This document shows positions 62,031 to 64,000 of a stretch of 64,000 bases of DNA, piece after piece. The DNA is taken from the NCBI RefSeq assembly GCF_032854445.1, contig NC_088300.1, positions 63,464,984 to 63,528,983 on the forward strand. The letters are read 5' to 3'. How positions within the stretch are numbered: position 1 is the stretch's first letter; each line of letters starts with the position of its first letter. Made by a program: the position numbers and the translations under genes. This stretch comes from Liolophura sinensis (taxonomy: Eukaryota; Mollusca; Polyplacophora; Chitonida; Chitonidae). A model generated the notes under the pieces. It was not told the origin of the DNA, searched no databases, and saw nothing but the letters and a program-made list of their open reading frames with translations.

Positions 62031-64000
62031 ACGAGATGACGCAAATTTGTGATTATGAAATGTGGTCAGCAGGATGTTGGGAATACCGCCCAGAAACTAC
62101 ATCTACGGGTGAACGGGCATCGTAAGTCCGTGCGCAAGAAACAATTGTTAATAGGCAAGCATTTTTCTGCCTCCGACCATGACTGGGACCATTTCAGCAT
62201 TCAAATAATAGAATCGGTTTATCCATCAACAAATGAGACTGATGTTGAATTTGAACGTAAAATCCGTGACCGTGCGCTTTTCTGGATGCTAGAGATTGGT
62301 TCAGTCTTCCCATATGGGTTGAATGATAACGTTATGGGAATCGGCAATGTAGCATTTAACCAACCATATGACTCCATCGTAACAAATTTATTCAACTACC
62401 ATAAACGTTGACCTCGCAGTCATGGTAGGAGGAAGTTCAACAGAAACATGATTCGCAAACACGTTACAGTTACCTATTTAGTAGGATTGTCGTATGACAC
62501 CAATAGCATGCATGCTCTACGCACAGTATTATATGCACTGCCATTGAACTTGCTAAAACAGGTCGTTCAAGACGTATCCAATAACATACACAATTTTAAT
62601 GTTCCACCTCAACGTGTACGTCTGTGTCAAGACATTGTATTTTCGATTGTATCGCCCTGTAACTACAATTGAAACTCAACACGATCGACTCTTTCTGAAG
62701 ATAAAGTATTTAGACAGTGGCCTTGATTTAATTAACCTACCACGCATCTTTAATGAACCTGATGTTCGTAGTGCTGTGCCTAATTATTTTAATATCCAAG
62801 AGCCACCTTGCATATCTTATGAGTATACAAAGCCTATCGCTTCCAAAATTTTCAATTATTCCCAGGCCATCAAGGAGTTCGATTTGGCGGCGTATGCTTC
62901 TGGCGGCTATAACTGTGATTGTGAATCCTCAGTTTTCACCTACGACAAATGTAAACATGTCCTGACTGGTGACCTTAATATTATTAAGAATCATGATCTA
63001 AGGAATCTCTGTGAGGGGTCCTAAGTATAGATAAAAGAGTTATGTCAATATTCGTTCAAACCAAAAAATATCTTCTCGGCACTTGAGGAGTATGTTAAAA
63101 AATGGTCAAAACGGGAGAAAGTGGATTCTTTGGTACTTAACGATTGGCTCGAGATTGTCAGAAAGAAAGTTAGTTTAACTATACACCGTCTAGACAATGA
63201 TGCTCTACCTAAAGTTAAACAGGTTTTGAAGGATCCCACTGTGCAAGAAACACTCGCTGACCTTCATAGTAAATTTGTCATCACTGTAGCAGACAAAGCT
63301 CCTAATAATGTCATCTTTATTTGCAAGAATTATTATTATCAAATTCTTGTTCAAGAGCTATGTGCATCTACAACGACATCCACGTATTCTGCTACTACAT
63401 GTACTCTGGAGGAACTATTTTACAAACACAAAACCCTTCTTAAAGAAAGGCGCATAAATATACCTACCCGTCACACAGAAATACCACAACTTTACTGGAT
63501 TCCTAAAATGCATAAATCCCCATACAAGGCTCGATTTATTGCAGGTTCAAGAAGCTATACCACCAAACTCTTGTCAACCCTACTTACGAGAGCGTTACAA
63601 GAAGTAAAGTCATTTTGGAATAAGTATTGTTGTGCCACAACCAAAAATTCAGGTGTCACCTGCATGTGGACTCTTAACAACTCCAAACGTCTTACAGAAG
63701 AACACGATGCTCACATGCATATACCGTACAAAGACGTATCCACATGGGATTTCTCTACTCTCTATACTACGATTCCTCACATAAATCTTATTGAAAGAAT
63801 ATCGTCGTTAATTGTCTCGGTATTTACTAAAACAGGTCACCGTTACATTAACGTCAGAAGCAATAAGGCTTTCTTTAGTTCTACTCTTTATAAAGGTTAC
63901 CACTCATGGGATGTTACATTATTTATTGAATTACTTTAATTTCTCATTAATAACATCTATGTGAAATTCGGAGATACCATTTACCAGCAGTGCATAGGTA
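62031..64000 (+). mobile_element. Penelope-like retroelement with N-terminal endonuclease (Naiad type), partial and decayed
   Basis: The domain order is a GIY-YIG-like endonuclease, a linker with a CxC motif, then reverse transcriptase. This permuted order and CxC linker are the hallmarks described for the Naiad clade of Penelope-like elements in invertebrates; in canonical Penelope elements the endonuclease is C-terminal. The element runs off the right edge in the RT palm, so its 3' part and any pseudo-LTR are outside. The 5' limit is not defined; the first recognisable residues are at about 62049. Confidence 0.85.
62049..64000 (+). pseudogene. Broken endonuclease-reverse transcriptase gene of the Naiad-type element
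   Basis: Segment 1 (62049-62672, one frame) holds the endonuclease-like part: MKCGQQDVGNTAQKLHLRVN, then GHRKS, GKHFSASDHDWDHFSIQIIE and FPYGLND. It is cut by TGA at 62409 between HKR and PRSHGRR, and the frame stays open afterwards. Segment 2, shifted by +1 from about 62600, carries the linker, with YNCDCES and HVLTGDLNIIKNHDLRNL. It then meets TAA (63022) and TAG (63028). Segment 3 (63031-63936, same frame as segment 2) is the RT N-terminus and fingers, with FVITVADKAPNNVIFICKNY, PQLYWIPKMHKSPYKARFIA and motif A DFSTLYTTIPH with its catalytic Asp. TAA at 63937 interrupts it, and FLINNIYVKFGD continues to the edge. In the endonuclease, the Glu expected just before the FW pair appears as Ala (RDRALFW). 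At least three stops and one or two frameshifts make this copy non-functional. Confidence 0.88.

Overview
This is an animal nuclear window, very probably from a lophotrochozoan and most likely a mollusc. The evidence is spliced exons with GT-AG boundaries, AT-rich non-coding DNA, several families of tRNA-derived SINEs whose 3' tails end in ACGGCGTAAAACACCAATC followed by AAAT repeats or in ACGTTAAACCCCAAGCAC, and a decayed Penelope-like retroelement of the N-terminal-endonuclease (Naiad) type. The taxon is inferred from repeat style only; no marker gene is present.

Layout. Positions 1-2424 hold the 3' end of one plus-strand protein-coding gene, with three internal exons and a terminal exon; its family is not recognised. 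From 2.4 to 20 kb there are SINE copies, a long inverted repeat (7.4-8.0 kb), a 31-bp minisatellite (11.8-12.9 kb), and a few weak exon candidates. The best candidate is a phase 1-1, CUB-like exon at 17275-17499. A deleted Tc1-type DNA transposon lies at 20151-21098.

From 21 kb onward the main structure is an old, diverged repeat unit of about 12-14 kb. Two copies stand head-to-tail (unit A about 34.7-46.4 kb, unit B about 46.8-60.5 kb). Pieces of an inverted copy lie at 21.2-26.0 kb, and one fragment lies at 7.0 kb. I find no conserved reading frame shared by the copies. SINEs with intact target-site duplications sit in A only (42.6 kb) and in B only (50.2 kb), so those insertions postdate the duplication. 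Unit B also carries a private 78-bp minisatellite (52.2-52.6 kb).

The right edge (62.0-64.0 kb) holds the Penelope-like element. Its order is endonuclease-like, then a CxC linker, then reverse transcriptase. It carries several stops and frame breaks and runs off the window. No rRNA, genuine tRNA gene or CRISPR array is seen. Apart from the first 2.4 kb, the window reads as an intergenic or intronic repeat-rich region. Most open reading frames of 60-140 codons in it are chance frames.
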